Shown here: positions 44,728 through 55,942 of the stretch, one piece after another
Position numbering within the stretch: the first letter of the stretch is position 1
How the letters are laid out: every line of letters starts with the position of its first letter
Source of the DNA: Saccharina japonica
Taxonomy: Eukaryota > Sar > Phaeophyceae > Laminariales > Laminariaceae
Reading direction: 5' to 3'
Assembly (NCBI GenBank): GCA_008828725.1
Contig: MEHQ01002309.1
Coordinates: 63,341-127,340, forward strand
DNA: 64,000 nt
Translations under genes and position numbers: made by a program
The notes under the pieces: generated by a model
Seen by the model: only the letters and a program-made list of their open reading frames with translations
Database searches by the model: none
Told to the model about the DNA's origin: nothing

Positions 44728-44839
44728 CTATTACGGGGGACCATAGTATATAGGACCAAATATTGTTAGTAAACAATAGGGAAGTATACAGGTTTTTGTG
44801 TGTACCCTAGGTTCTATTTACTATGGTCCACCGTAATAG
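44728..44839. mobile_element. CTATTACGGGGG MITE
   Basis: It starts CTATTACGGGGGACCATAGT and ends ACTATGGTCCACCGTAATAG, with internal GGACCAAATATTGTTAGTAA and TTTTGTGTGTACCC. A clean terminal-inverted-repeat element of 112 bp. Confidence 0.82.
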
Positions 44840-45109
44840 GGGGTAGGGAAGGGTGGTGATGGGGGAGGGATTGCTTGGCGTTAACGCATGCAAAGCAGAT
44901 GCGATGGAGTTCATAGGCTCTCCCCTTCCATCTCTCCAAAACGCGTCGTGAAGGCGGGCGCTCCATCCACCTCTGCATTCGTGGCCGTCACGGGTGACTG
45001 GCGCGTGGCACCCGGGTCACCCGCTGCCCAGGGCAGGGTGTGCCTCTACTAGTGGCCGTGCGGTGGGGCATGCACGCCTGTGCGTTTGCTGGCAAAGCAT
45101 AATAGCCGG

Positions 45110-45400
45110 TCGCCCCGGTGGACTAGTGGTTAACCTCGAATACTACCAAGGTTGAGGTCGAGGGTTCGAATCTCCGTGTGGATATTTTTTTTCTCAACAT
45201 GACACCAACTGCTGTCGAGAGCGTCTATTATAGCGTGGGTAGGCACAATTCGACGCGAGTCGACGAGGGAAGAAGAAAGCGCTGAATTCTTCTCGCGATA
45301 AGAAATGCCAGCCAAGTACCGTAGTGGGGAGGGGGGAGAAGAGTCTACTTAGTGACCCCGGGGTCTAGGAGAGAGAAAAGAAGGGCGAAGACAATACATA
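45110..45400 (+). mobile_element. tRNA-derived SINE, copy 1
   Basis: The head carries an A box (GGTGGACTAGTGG, 45117-45129) and a perfect B box core (GGTTCGAATC, 45163-45172) at tRNA-like spacing. A unique body follows (GCTGTCGAGAGCGTCTATTA ... GACGCGAGTCGACGAGGGAA ... CGTAGTGGGGAGGGGGGAGA). The arms do not fold into a proper cloverleaf, so it is not a working tRNA gene. Body and head recur together at 57135-57430. Confidence 0.75.
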
Positions 45401-45462
45401 ATATTATACATAAATTACGTCTGCTGTACAGTACTATCAGTAATAGTCTCTCTGATGTGGGG

Positions 45463-45656
45463 GCCGGAACCGGCACTATTGGGGAGCCCGTAGTGCCATT
45501 TACCGGCACTATTTACGGCTACCAGGTACACCCCTATGAATAAGTATGTTGCCGGTACGGGTAAAATATAGAGGGCTTCAGTCGTGCAACTCGAATTCAC
45601 CGGCACTGGTACCGCCATCGCCGCTATCCAACCGGACTATAGGGGGACTCTCACTG
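45463..45656. mobile_element. Relic of the CCGGCACTA-rich MITE family
   Basis: It shows CCGGAACCGGCACTATTGGG, TTTACCGGCACTATTTACGG and ACCGGACTATAGGGGGACTC, matching the interior and right end of the GTGGTCCCTC family, without clean termini. Confidence 0.45.
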
Positions 45657-45978
45657 TTGCAGTGTATATAGAAGAGCATTTGACAAAAGGGGGTACACCT
45701 CCCCCCAAAAAGACTGAAAGGGGAGCACTGCTTTTCACCGACAAGGACCCCCACACACTCCGTCAAATCGGCTCTGAATCAAGTCTGCAACAATTGTGGT
45801 TATTGGTATTATACGTTCTACAGTAGGGAATGAACGGAATCCTGTCATCCCAAGTCGACACCTTTTACAAGACGCGCATGTTTTAACGTCTGAAAAAGAG
45901 GGGGGTGGTGTGGATACCAGGTTCTATCCCCTACTACTTGAAGACCGTACCGCCTCATTATCACTATGATCCTTCAAG

Positions 45979-46062
45979 GCCATTGTAGGGAAAGTAGACT
46001 AAAAATGTCGATCAACTTACGCTACTAGAGTTTTTAGCCTTTTAAACTCGATTTCCACCACA
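45979..46062 (-). repeat. 83-bp repeat linked to the second tRNA-like element
   Basis: Nearly identical to 46336-46418, with only TT inserted after GATCAAC. It may be a truncated copy of the same element. Confidence 0.7.
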
Positions 46063-46261
46063 TTCTCCCTAACTAAACCTGACTTATATCTTCGGTTTAA
46101 GTCAGGAACCCCGATGAGACTCTGAGTATCCAAGTTTTACCTCCGACTTTTCGGTACTGGACTCAGTATGCAATAATCGCATTGCTCTCACCGTTCCTTT
46201 CTGGGTGTTTTCTAAGTGAGTGAGTCTTACAGGTTCTTGAACATGAGATTTTTCCCATTTT

Positions 46262-46420
46262 TTCTTTTTTATGGGATGAAGGTGAGGATCGAACCACCGA
46301 CCTCACTCTTCAGAATCTCACGTCCTGCCGGCGACGCCATTGTAGGGAAAGTAGACTAAAAATGTCGATCAACTACGCTACTAGAGTTTTTAGCCTTTTA
46401 AACTCGATTTCCACCACACC
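46262..46420 (-). mobile_element. Second tRNA-like repeat
   Basis: On the minus strand GGCGTCGCCGGCAGGACGTG (A-box-like) is followed by GGTGGTTCGATCC (B box) and an imperfect arm. An 83-bp segment, GTAGGGAAAGTAGACTAAAA through TTTCCACCACA, directly upstream recurs at 45979-46062, and TCCTGCCGACGACGCCAT occurs again at about 55051. No acceptor stem forms, so this is a repeat, not a gene. Confidence 0.6.
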
Positions 46421-46938
46421 ATCCTGGCTCCTCAGGGGCACTCTGAGATTACCTCGTGTTGCTAACCCCTGAGAGTGTGGTGACGCCACACCAGGTATAT
46501 ACAACCCACCTCGGTGTGTCTCCACACCAAACACGAAGAAAGAGGTAACCTGCTGCGGGGCTACCGTCCCACATTCCCCCGCTTTGATCATTTCCCATCT
46601 TTGTAACTGTCGTCAACTTGTGTGCGTTGGTGGAGGGTAGGCGGTGGGAGTAGTTGATGCTATCTCATCGCCATTGTAATCTGTTGCAGATGAATGTTGA
46701 ATGCCGTTTGTAACCACTGCTATCTATCACCCCTCCGCTTTATCACATTATCACACCCCTACACTACGTACACCATACGGGGGTGTGGTGGTTAGTCTGA
46801 AATCCCAAACGACCACCCACTTTATCACCAGAGCTACTCGTACGGCGGTGTATAACACAACCCCATACCCCATAGTATACCACCCCGGGTGATAAAAACC
46901 CCAAACCAAAACGATTATCACCGAGGGGTTGTTATATA

Positions 46939-47061
46939 CTATCACGGAGGAACATAGTAAATAGGACCAAGTATTGCTACTGATGTAGTAAAAGTAGGGA
47001 AGCATAAAGGTTTTAGTGTGTATCGTACGTAGGTCCTATTTACTATGCTCCCCCGTAATAG
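46939..47061. mobile_element. CTATTACGGGGG MITE
   Basis: It starts CTATCACGGAGGAACATAGT and ends ACTATGCTCCCCCGTAATAG, with TAAATAGGACC and GGTCCTATTTA just inside. Same family as 44728-44839. Confidence 0.8.
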
Positions 47062-47079
47062 AGGTGTTGCCCTTTTGTT

Positions 47080-47650
47080 AATTACCTGGGTGCTTGCGAG
47101 TATTACCGACCTGCTAATACCCGTCACGGGTACGAGTAACATTTCCTACTCGCCGAATATTTGGGTCCCGGGTACCTAGGTACTCAGGTACGGGGTTTAA
47201 ACGGGTACCCGGGTACACGGGTACCCGTTGGTTCACCTTGGAAATCCCGGTCAAGGCAATTTATCATCCCCCAAATCAAGTCCCCCGGGGAGTATTTGGT
47301 AAATATTCTCCAGGAGGCCTTTTTGAACATGAACATGCTGTTTTATGACTCACATCTCACAATATACTACCCTATCGCCAATTACCCGGGTACTCGCGAG
47401 TATCACCCAGCTTGTTAATACCCGTCATGGGTACGGGTAACACTTCATACCTGCCGAGTATTTGGGCCCCGGGCACCCGGGTACCCGACTGTTCAAGGGG
47501 TATCCGGTTGTTAGATGGGTACCCGACTGTAAAACGGCTACCCGGGTACTCGCCAAAATTGGTCGTTCATACTCGCCAGTACCCGGATACCCCCCCCCTA
47601 AAGTTGGCGGGTACGCGTTTAAGCCGGGTATTCGTCGGGTAGCACCTCTA
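47080..47650 (+). repeat. GGGTACCCGGGTACC-rich repeat, two diverged halves
   Basis: GAGTATTACCGACCTGCTAATACCCGTCACGGGTACGAGTAAC near 47098-47140 recurs diverged at 47398-47440, each followed by TATTTGGG-CCCGGG-ACC. The many KpnI-like GGTACC palindromes could form hairpins. No gene recognised. Confidence 0.7.
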
Positions 47651-48454
47651 ATATACACTGACATACGGCAGCCTATGGGCATGAGTGTTCGACATCGTAC
47701 ATACACACAGTACGTATCGGTTATCGAATTGGAGAAAAGTGTCCCGATACTCGATACAACTTCTAGCAGGGAGGAGCTCTATGATACTGCACCCCCCCCC
47801 CATCTTGAGAGTGTCCAAGATTAATAACTTCGACGTGGGTGTCAGAAGAAAACAGAGCGTGCTGCTCGGCAGTACCATGACCATGACCTGTACTTCCTGG
47901 TTTCCGCCTCGCATGCCGCTTATGGTACATATCGTTTGCATCGTTTGTCGTATCGGCATCGGAGTTTTTAGCGATCCGATCAGGTCCGATCCGATCTGAT
48001 AAATATCGGGTTGTGTATCGGATATTGTTTTTTTTTTAGGCCTGTATTGGATCGGATATCGAGCATAACCAAAGATGTCAGGAGACATGTCAGTGTCAAG
48101 CTGTCTGTCTGTCAAGGCAAATCCAGCTGACTGGGCATATGTCCCCAACCCCCTGGCAGAAGCCTCCTTATATGTGTGGAAACCTCTATTTCTTGCCAGT
48201 TTTTTTTTAATGCGGCTATTTTACGAGTACTCGTTTGATACCAGGTATGAGCTAATTTCAAATCATCGATATTCTGCAGTTTAATTCCAACCGTTTCTGT
48301 AGATCGGACTCGGAAATGTAGCAAAATGCCGAAAAAAAGCAAAACACAGGAAAACACATTAATTTATACCTGTTACATTATTGTCAGGCGTTTCCGAAAA
48401 AAGGGGATTTTTCTTCGTGTCCCCGGGTTTTGGCTGTCCATGCTGCCTGTCAAG

Positions 48455-49791
48455 TAGGGTTGTGTATCAACAAAAATATCACGCGTGATATGTTGATATA
48501 AGTTGAGTTGATATAATATCAAGTATCGCATCAACACAACGCTGATAAGTTGATATCAACTTATCATGATATATCAAATCAACTGAAATTTCGTGATAAG
48601 TTGATATTTTTAGACACAAAAAGAGGCGTTTGCGTCATGTAACGCCATTTTTGTGCAGCCCAACCAAGTAGCGGATAGGTGGTAGATATTCGTACGCGCG
48701 CACGCCGAGGGTCACACGCCACACGTATTTGCTGCGTCCGAGCGTGTATTCTCAGTAGGCGGACGCGTGGTCACGAAGCACCGGAACCGCCTATGTGGGG
48801 AGCGGGTAGCAGACATCGTGTTCCTGCACGAAAGCATGAAACATGACATCTGGTAGATAATGATGTAGGGCGCCAAGTGCCAAGTACAAAGTACCGCTTG
48901 CAGGGACCCGGAGGGAATTAATTGTCGGATGCAAATGGAAGGATAATTTACAGGGTTGTATGTACACCGTTCGTTGTAGACACCATGGGTTTCACGTGTC
49001 TACTTATAGTGGGCTGGGTCTGTGTGATACTACTCGTGCCGTGCAGAGTTTGTTAGTCGGCCGCTCCATATGGCGTACGTCGACGAAACGACCACCTATA
49101 ATAGAAGAGGCGTATGGTACAACCACACACGGGTGCGAGTGTGCATTTATTTGCGTAGATACGTTGCTGTCTCTGATACCTGATACAGGCTGCAGCAAAA
49201 AAGGTTGTTTCAGAGGGATTGTTACCAATTGAGCACGTATACTCACTGCTACGGACGTGCGCATGCCTGCGCGTGTTGTTGTTGTTGTCTTCACATTAAA
49301 CTCGTTTCAGTTGCTGTCTGATCTAGCAAGATCACAGCCCGTGGTCACAAAAGTGCTAGAGCCATCAGAGAATCCTAAAGAACACGCACACTTAGCAGGG
49401 AAAGGATACACCAGTCCGAAGAGGTACACCTAAAAATCCCTACAGCATGTTATGCGTGTCCAAAACTGAACTACACGCCCGCAATCTCCATTCGACTACA
49501 GCAGCATCGCCCCCCCCCCCCCCCCCCCCCCCTCCCACTCTTTACCAATGAATTTGCCGACTACAGCGTGTGCGGTGATTTGACTCGTCGTGAAATTTCA
49601 ACTCATGGGGGCGCTGTTGCGCTGTTTGAAACCTTCCAACAATATCAACATATCATGATAACCTGATACATCGATGTATGAATATCATGATATGTTGATA
49701 TATATCAACATATCATGATAATATCACGCCGTTTCCGCCCAAAATATCAAGTATCATATCAACCCCGTTTTTTTGTTGATAAACAACCCTA
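48455..49791 (+). mobile_element. hAT-superfamily element, internally deleted
   Basis: Its ends are TAGGGTTGT and ACAACCCTA, flanked by the exact 8-bp TSD CTGTCAAG at 48447-48454 and 49792-49799, the hallmark of hAT transposition. Subterminal copies of ATATCAACATATCATGATA lie in both orientations near both ends. At 1337 bp it is too short to encode a full transposase and keeps only the C-terminal dimerisation segment. It contains a poly-C run of more than 20 bases at about 49509. Confidence 0.92.
48725..48856 (+). pseudogene. hAT transposase C-terminal remnant
   Basis: The frame reads VFAASERVFSVGGRVVTKHR, then NRLCGERVADIVFLHESMK and HDIW before TAG. This is the hAT dimerisation motif (S-E-R-x-F-S-x-x-G ... 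R-N-R-L ... V-x-x-x-x-F-L-H). No other part of the transposase can be found in the element, so it cannot supply its own transposition. Alternative roles as a separate gene are unlikely, given the position between hAT termini. Confidence 0.85.
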
Positions 49792-50559
49792 CTGTCAAGG
49801 CATTTACCTTGACGGTGTCTGTCAAGGGGTAAAAGTGTAAAAGTGCTGTCTCCTGACATCTTTGAGCATAACCAATAACCAATAACCAGGTACTGCAACA
49901 GGTATTTGTCCGCATATTCGTTCGTTGACCAATCAATGATAGCATGCGGGTTTGATAGCAGCTGGTAAGCAAACAGGTGTGCTGCTCGCTTTACACTTCT
50001 CTACAAGGAGTTCTGCTGCTGTGGATATCACCGCCATACGGCATGATTGTGGCGCAGCACGTACACGTGGTAAACAGCAGCAGTGCGAATATAGCACATC
50101 AGAAGCAGCAGCAGTAGGGACTACGCGTACAGCAAAACTGCCGCCGCAGCAGCCGTAGCAGCAGCAGCACAGCAGCAATGAACTGCTGTCAGCAAGCAGG
50201 AAGGAGCAAGAAGTGCACAGCTTACAGACAAAGAGTTCACGTATCATGCCGTATCATAATGCTCACGAATCGCTTTGCTTGCGTAATATACCGTACTCGG
50301 TACGGCATAATATGGCGATGGTACTCGTACCTACGACGTGCTCGTATATATGCCTCGCGCGATACGTATCATATATCGGTACCGCGCTGTACTGCTGGTT
50401 TTTGATTGTTGATGCTTGACATTCGAGCTTGCACTTGACTTGAACTTGATTGCTTGATTCGAGCTTCTGGCAGATGCTTGATGCGCAACCTGCTTTACCT
50501 GCTTTCGATTGATGTGCATGCTTGTCGAGTCCACCACAAAACCACCAACAGCTCGACAG

Positions 50560-50842
50560 TCAACGCAGAAAGCAGCACCAGCGGCAGCACCAGCAGGCAC
50601 GCTGTTGTATACGTAAAAAGGGGCATGGGTTCGGTTTTGGCATCGAAATAGGGGCACCGCGAGGCGGCGCGGATACACCAGGAGCAGTTTCTGCGGGGCC
50701 GTGGAACCTATGCTGCAGCTGCAAGCTCCCCGGCCTACTTGCCACTTGATCTCGATGGGCGATGCTTACGCAGAAAGAGCAGTAGAACCTGGCCGAGGGT
50801 ATGCATCCCAAACCACAATCAAGTACTATTAATAGCAGCACC

Positions 50843-50883
<41 letters not shown>

Positions 50884-51306
50884 CGCTATGCATTTCTTCT
50901 TCTTTCACGAACAGTACTTGTCAGCAGGAGCAACTCCAGTCTTGCAAGTGCTACATATGATAATTTGCCCAACGCCACTTTTAGGTATATCGCAAAATGC
51001 ACACAAGCACACCTGAGGGTCCGAGGCATCCAGCGTTTTGGCGGGCGAGACCCTGGCCCTCTGTCGCTGTCGCCGACAGTTGTTGATCTCAAGCGACGAA
51101 AGCGTCGTCCCTTGAGACGGTCCGACTGCTGCTGCTGCTGCCGCTGCTGCTTCTGTTTCCGCAAAGGGCGATGCAGATCCAGGGGACGATCTCGTCAAAT
51201 CCTCGTTGTTCATGGTCGGCACAGGGCCACCCATAGTGGGGTTGGATGGCTTGCTGTCCTCCTCTGCCTGTTCCGCAGCTGAGCTAGACCCCTGTCGTTG
51301 CTCCAT
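50560..51306 (-). CDS. Small zinc-ribbon protein, two exons
   Basis: Exon 1 is 51306-50918: it starts MEQRQGSSSAAEQAEEDSKP, has a run of nine alanines, a basic stretch (NNCRRQRQRARVSPAKTL) and then a CAFC pair and a CSTC pair. Exon 2 is 50788-50560. The donor GACAA|GTACTG joined to the acceptor CGGCCAG|GTTC restores ADK-FYCSFC, completing a C-x2-C / C-x2-C pattern (ICSTCKTGVAPADK then FYCSFC) like a double-zinc-ribbon. After the ribbon the frame stays open to a stop at 50560 with a Pro-rich, low-complexity tail; a GTAAGC donor right after CSFC is an alternative. The intron holds a CAG/CTG microsatellite. The function is unknown. The gene is divergent from the bactofilin-like gene. Confidence 0.55.
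50838..50882 (+). repeat. CAG microsatellite
   Basis: Thirteen or so CAG units in the intron of the zinc-ribbon gene (CTG on the sense strand). Confidence 0.95.
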
Positions 51307-51920
51307 ACCTCAATGTTATGATATACCAGACTCTCCTCTCTCCTGTCCTCTCTCTGGAAGTTCGTAAAGAAAAAGGTCTTTTGGTTCGAAAAATAATGCG
51401 ATGGGGCCTTCGGAGGATCGAAAATCGGAAAAATCGAAAACCCGGAACATAATAGTGTCATAGGCACACACATTCGGTGAAATATTCGAACCAAAAACAC
51501 CCATAGGGCTGCATAATTAGGAAAAAAAACAAGTCTGGAAAAGAAGCGCGCTTCGTACCCAACCGGACAGGCAGACAACAACAGCAGTTTTGAGGGAGCG
51601 CGCAGGCACTCTGTCGTGGTCCTCGAGGGACATTCGGGGCTGTGGCCGAGGAAGCTTGGTGGGGAAACGCGCGGCGTGCTAGCGAATTTCGCCCAGGCTG
51701 GGAACGAGGAAGATAGGGGCGTAGAGGCACCGGGGGGGGGAAGGGGTTAAAAGTTAAAAGTCTGCACCGTCGTAGCAGCAGTGCAACACCCAACACGTCC
51801 AATCCCGGGATTATTATTTATTACTCGCGCGTTGCGCTTTTTTTCTTTTCGGACGAGAGGCGAGCCCCACGCAACCCCACCCAGCGCAAGCCGGCCGCAT
51901 AAAGAAGGCAGCCCGTAACC
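51307..51920. promoter_or_regulatory. Putative shared promoter between divergent genes
   Basis: This 614-bp gap separates two head-to-head start codons. It contains no repeat family seen elsewhere in the window, which is unusual here. No TATA box or named factor site can be assigned with confidence. Confidence 0.35.
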
Positions 51921-52280
51921 ATGCACAGGTTCGGGCGGAGAAGCACAGCGCTGGATGAGGAGTCCCAGACCTCCTCCTCCGTCGATGACCCGGGGGTAGA
52001 GACTTCCCCGTCAAGGTCGTTTCGATCGAGCTCTTCCAGTCGAATAGGGGCCGTGTGGAGTAAAGCGAGGTCACGGGAGACGAGTCCTACGAATCGAACT
52101 GCTGCGAAGTCGGGAGGGGCAGGGGAAGCGGCTGCGGCGGCTGCGGCAGCGGCGGCAGCCGGAGGAGATGGCGCTGGCGCGGTCGTGTCCAACGCGAAAA
52201 TGCTCAAGATAGGCGCGAACGTCCGGTTTCGAGGAGACGTTATGGAGTGCAACACGGTGGTCCTCTGCGGCCGCCTCCAG
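51921..52280 (+). CDS. Bactofilin-like protein, first exon
   Basis: The ATG at 51921 opens a 120-codon exon, MHRFGRRSTALDEESQTSSS onward. A Ser/Arg-rich N-terminus is followed by a poly-alanine run and then KMLKIGANVRFRGDVMECNT and VVLCGRLQ. The last part resembles the opening of a bactofilin-type beta-helix (I-G-x-x-x-x-x-x-G-D-x ... G-R-L). The exon ends at CTCCAG|GTTGGT in phase 0. I could not find the following exon among the repeats downstream, so the assignment rests on about 27 residues. The poly-alanine run is open on the minus strand too, but that frame has no recognisable domain. Confidence 0.42.
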
Positions 52281-55200
52281 GTTGGTGGCAAGCGATAGAG
52301 AAAGAGAGAGAGAGAGACGTACAGAGAGAGGAGAGGAGAGGCAACGTTATATTTCAATTGAAATAAAAAATTGGGCGGGATTGTTTCATCCGCATATTAC
52401 AAGGAACGGGATGTCTGGGGAAGTGGGTAGTGTTTTTTCAAGCGGACTTGGCTTGCGGCGGTGCGCCAACGAGTGACAGGCGCAGGCTATTAATAGTTCC
52501 TCCCCTACCACCACCGCCGTCAACACTTGGTAGCGCGGTCCCTCGCTGCCGCTAGGGCGCGCCCCATGGGCTGTCCAGGCCGTCTCGGCTGTAGGCGACG
52601 GCAGTGGCGGCATCAACCATACTGGTACGGTATGTTTTTTGCACATTCAAACGAAACAGGCGACGTGTAAAGTTGTCAATCAAAACGACTTTAATTCGTA
52701 CCGGGCACGGCAGTACGGACAATGGGATGCGCCTACGTACAGCCGCTGCCGCTGCTGCTGCTGCTGCTCCTGCCGCTGTTGGTTCTTTTTTTGTTGTGTG
52801 TATTTTTGTATTCATCTGAGCTTAACTTGCTTTGCAGCTGTTTTTTTGTTTTTGCTTTTCGTGCTGGGTGTGAGCGCGAGCGAGAGCGAGCATGCGCGAG
52901 CTGGAGAATGAAGAGGAGTCCCAACGCTTTGCGAAGCTTCGCCCTTTGCTTTGCCTCTCTCTCTTGGCTTCGCCTATAGACTACTGCTGTAAAAGCTTTG
53001 CCGCTTTGCTTTGCTCTGCTTGGCGGAGAGCGCCGCGAGCATGCGTGGACCCTCGACAGCAAACCTTTGCAGCATCGCTGTCGTCGTTGTCGTAATCATG
53101 CATACGAGATGGGGGTGGGATACCCGGACCTTTCGACCACGATTGATATACCTGGTGTGTGTACCTGATATTTTATGTGGGTTTTCCACTGCTTGTTTGT
53201 TGTTTGTTGTTTCTGCCGCTGCTGCTGTGGATATGCTGGTACCTGCTGGTTGTTGTGGTCTGTCTGCGGTACAAGTCGTGAGCCGATAAGAGTCGTACTT
53301 TTGTCCTGGAGGGTGTTGATTCATTCATCATCGATTCACCTCGCTCGTGCGTTCATTCATCGTGCCCTGATGGTTACACGCACGGACGGGACGCACACGG
53401 TCAGTCGGTGGATGCTCAAAGCTCAAAGAGTCACGAACTTGCTCCCCCCGCCAGCCTCCCCCCGATGTTGTTTGTCTTGAAGCATCCGAGGTACGGTACC
53501 TACACCCAATTCGACTGCTGTTGGTTGAGCGGTACCTCTGGTACATTTTATTCCTACGTGCCCATAAACGTGTACGAGTACCAGGTACGAGCCTGGTACA
53601 AGAGGTCGGTTGGATGCTTCTTTTTATAGTCTAAAGTTGTCGCAAAGTCGTGGCTTTTGATTCTGCCTGCTCTACCGAAGTTGACAGGTGTTTCTACTCA
53701 AAATAAATCACGTGAGGCAGCCAACTTTGGAATCTCGTGCGGTCGGCACAGCTTGCTGGAGGGGCACGAACACGAACTCGAGACGAAGCGAACACAAAGA
53801 CAATTGCTTGCCTAAATCCTGCAGGCTGTAATATAAAGAATTGTGTTTTTGTCAGGGACGGTACGGAGTTACCGCATTTCAGAGTTAATTGTAAATAACG
53901 TATCGGTATTACCGTTTTTACCTGATAACTAATACCGCTCGCCATTACCGCCGCCCTACGCCGGACATACTGCATTACTTTTTAAGTTAAGGGGATGCAT
54001 TCTTATCATCCCCGTTCAGGGATAAGTGTCATCCCTACGTGCCGGACACGAACAATGAGCCTCTGTTGTCTTACCTGCGCGTGCTTCTCATAGTCTCGTA
54101 GCTCGTGAGGCAACAAAAACAAAAACAATGTTTTCAGGGGTTTCCAGGTGTATCTGGTGGCCCTTTTCACCAGGGAACTTTTCAAGCAAACTCATTACCG
54201 CGAAAAGGTTGACGAAACGGAAACCTCATACCAGGGGTTCATTATTACCGATGATTAATTACCCCGTACAGGTAACTATTAATACCATCTTACATTCCTA
54301 GTTTTTGTTGATGTCTCGGGTTTCACTTTTTTGTATTATGTACTCGTACATAGAAATTTAATGGTTTCAGGTTTCAGGTTTCGGGGCTCTCGCTGGCTGG
54401 CCGACAACGGTGTGTTCGATGTTCGAACTTTCTCCAAATATTTTTGGTTGTTTTTCCAACGGCTTATTGAAAAACGGAGTACTGCTGCTGTATTATAACT
54501 AGTAATAGTACCTGGTATGTAATACTGCACGTCGATATTCGATACCTTGGTAGTACTACAAATGAAGCATATAACAAAACAAACGTTCGACACAGCTTTC
54601 AAAGTTGAGTATCAACTACGTATTCAATCGGTCGAACTCATTGCTGACGTATTTTATATTAATTTTGTTAGATTGTTATTCCCATTTTTCTTGAAGGTAC
54701 CTTGGTACTTCAGCAGTCAGTACTTGGTAGCTGGCGCGTTTCGAATTTGGTCTTTTTCCTGTTGAATTTTCGTTCTGTTGTCTGTTTTCTTGGGGTGTTG
54801 CGGCCGGGGTTGTGAACCGAAAAAGTCAGATGGCTCGGTCGTTGTGTTCCCGTTTTTTTCGTTTTTTCGTCGAAAAATCGTTCGGTTTGAATCGATTTTT
54901 TTTGTATTAACCGAAACCGAACCGAAACCGAACCGAACACGTCTCGGTCGGTTTCTCGGTCGGTTTCTCGGTCGGTATCTCGGGCGAGATCAGCCGAATG
55001 GTCACCATTTCGAAAGGTTTGATGTGCATATGTTGATTAAATGACTAATGTCCTGCCGACGACGCCATATTTTTAGAAGTCTGGGTGAGACAGAGTATCC
55101 CCTGCAGGCCTCTCTGTTAAGCATGCCCTGGGTGCTACTTTCACGTAACATCAAGCCTCGGGAGAAAAGCAGCTTATTTATTCCCAGAGCCGTGATGACA

Positions 55201-55613
55201 TCTGGCTCGTAAGGGCATCATTGTCCTCGCATTCTTATCACCGTGAATACGAATGCCATCCAAGTAATACGAAAACGGACCAATTACAGATACTGATGCC
55301 TTTAGCGGCCTTGCAAGCCCATACTATCACAATGATATGTATCATATGACGAAATTATCGTTTTTATAGTGGGATGGTGTCCCGTGGCCCGTGGCCAGGG
55401 TTGTAGGGCGACTACGTTTCGTTTTTTTTAGACGAAAGTGTCAGTCGGTTTCGGTTGCTTTTTTGGTGTTTCCTTATAGATATGTAGGCGTTAGTGACGT
55501 ACGGGACAGGGCGGCTAAACTTGAACGACAAAACTTGTGTGTGTCATGGTGTGTGTGTTTTTTTGTGGCAACCGAAAAACTTACTCAAAAACGTCGCTTT
55601 TCGGTCAGGAAAA
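52281..55613. other. Unassigned stretch downstream of the bactofilin-like exon
   Basis: It contains GA-rich (52295-52345) and CTG-rich (52742-52775) microsatellites, a run of GGTACC-bearing sequence (53490-53600) and CGGTCGGTTTCTCGGT repeats (54945-54985). A remaining exon of the gene starting at 51921 should lie here or further on, but I could not identify it. Confidence 0.5.
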
Positions 55614-55625
55614 CCCGACGAAAAC

Positions 55626-55931
55626 GACGCGTACTATGTGCAGGTTGCACCTGCAAAAGTTTTTGTGCAGGATGCCGGTTTTAGTGTGTGAGGCTGGCCT
55701 TTTGGGCCGCATGTTTTTTTTTTGGAAAACGCCATCAAAACACGCGGCGGAGCCGCGTGGCTGCCCCTGCCGACCTCGTGCTCCCCAAGGGGTTGGGGTT
55801 AGGGTTAGGGATAGGGATAGGGTTGTGTCTGGGTTTGGCTTGGTCTGGGTCGACCGGCAAGGATGAAATTGGCCACACACAGCCTGCACAAAAACTTTTG
55901 GCAGGTGCAACCTGCACATAAATAACGCACG
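55626..55931. mobile_element. Mutator-type MITE, copy 1
   Basis: 306 bp, bounded by the 11-bp direct repeat CCGACGAAAAC (55615-55625 and 55932-55942). Inverted termini carry ATGTGCAGGTTGCACCTGCA on the left and TGCAGGTGCAACCTGCACAT-like sequence on the right. The core holds CACGCGGCGGAGCCGCGTG and a short GGGTTAGGGTTAGGG stretch. It has no coding capacity. Confidence 0.88.
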
Positions 55932-55942
55932 CCGACGAAAAC

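Larger units (their letters stand above)
48071..49863. mobile_element. Mutator-type TIR element, interrupted by a hAT element
   Basis: It starts AAAGATGTCAGGAGACA and ends with the exact inverted repeat TGTCTCCTGACATCTTT. It is flanked by the 10-bp direct repeat GAGCATAACC at 48061-48070 and 49864-49873. TSDs of 9-10 bp are typical of Mutator-like transposons. Without the nested hAT insertion it would be about 448 bp, so it is a non-autonomous copy with no transposase. Confidence 0.85.

Noticed and set aside
45110..45185. Functional tRNA gene
   Set aside because: A and B boxes are present but acceptor and T stems do not pair, and the sequence continues into a repeated body; a SINE explains it better.
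46268..46345. Functional tRNA gene on the minus strand
   Set aside because: The B box is good but there is no acceptor stem, and its upstream flank is itself repeated.
51821..52357. 178-codon minus-strand ORF opposite the bactofilin-like exon
   Set aside because: The plus strand has the domain similarity and a clean donor; the minus frame is low complexity.
54060..54131. Small minus-strand exon with a CAG|GTAAGA donor
   Set aside because: Only about nine codons, no partner exon found on this strand, and the nearest minus-strand gene begins with its own ATG at 51306.
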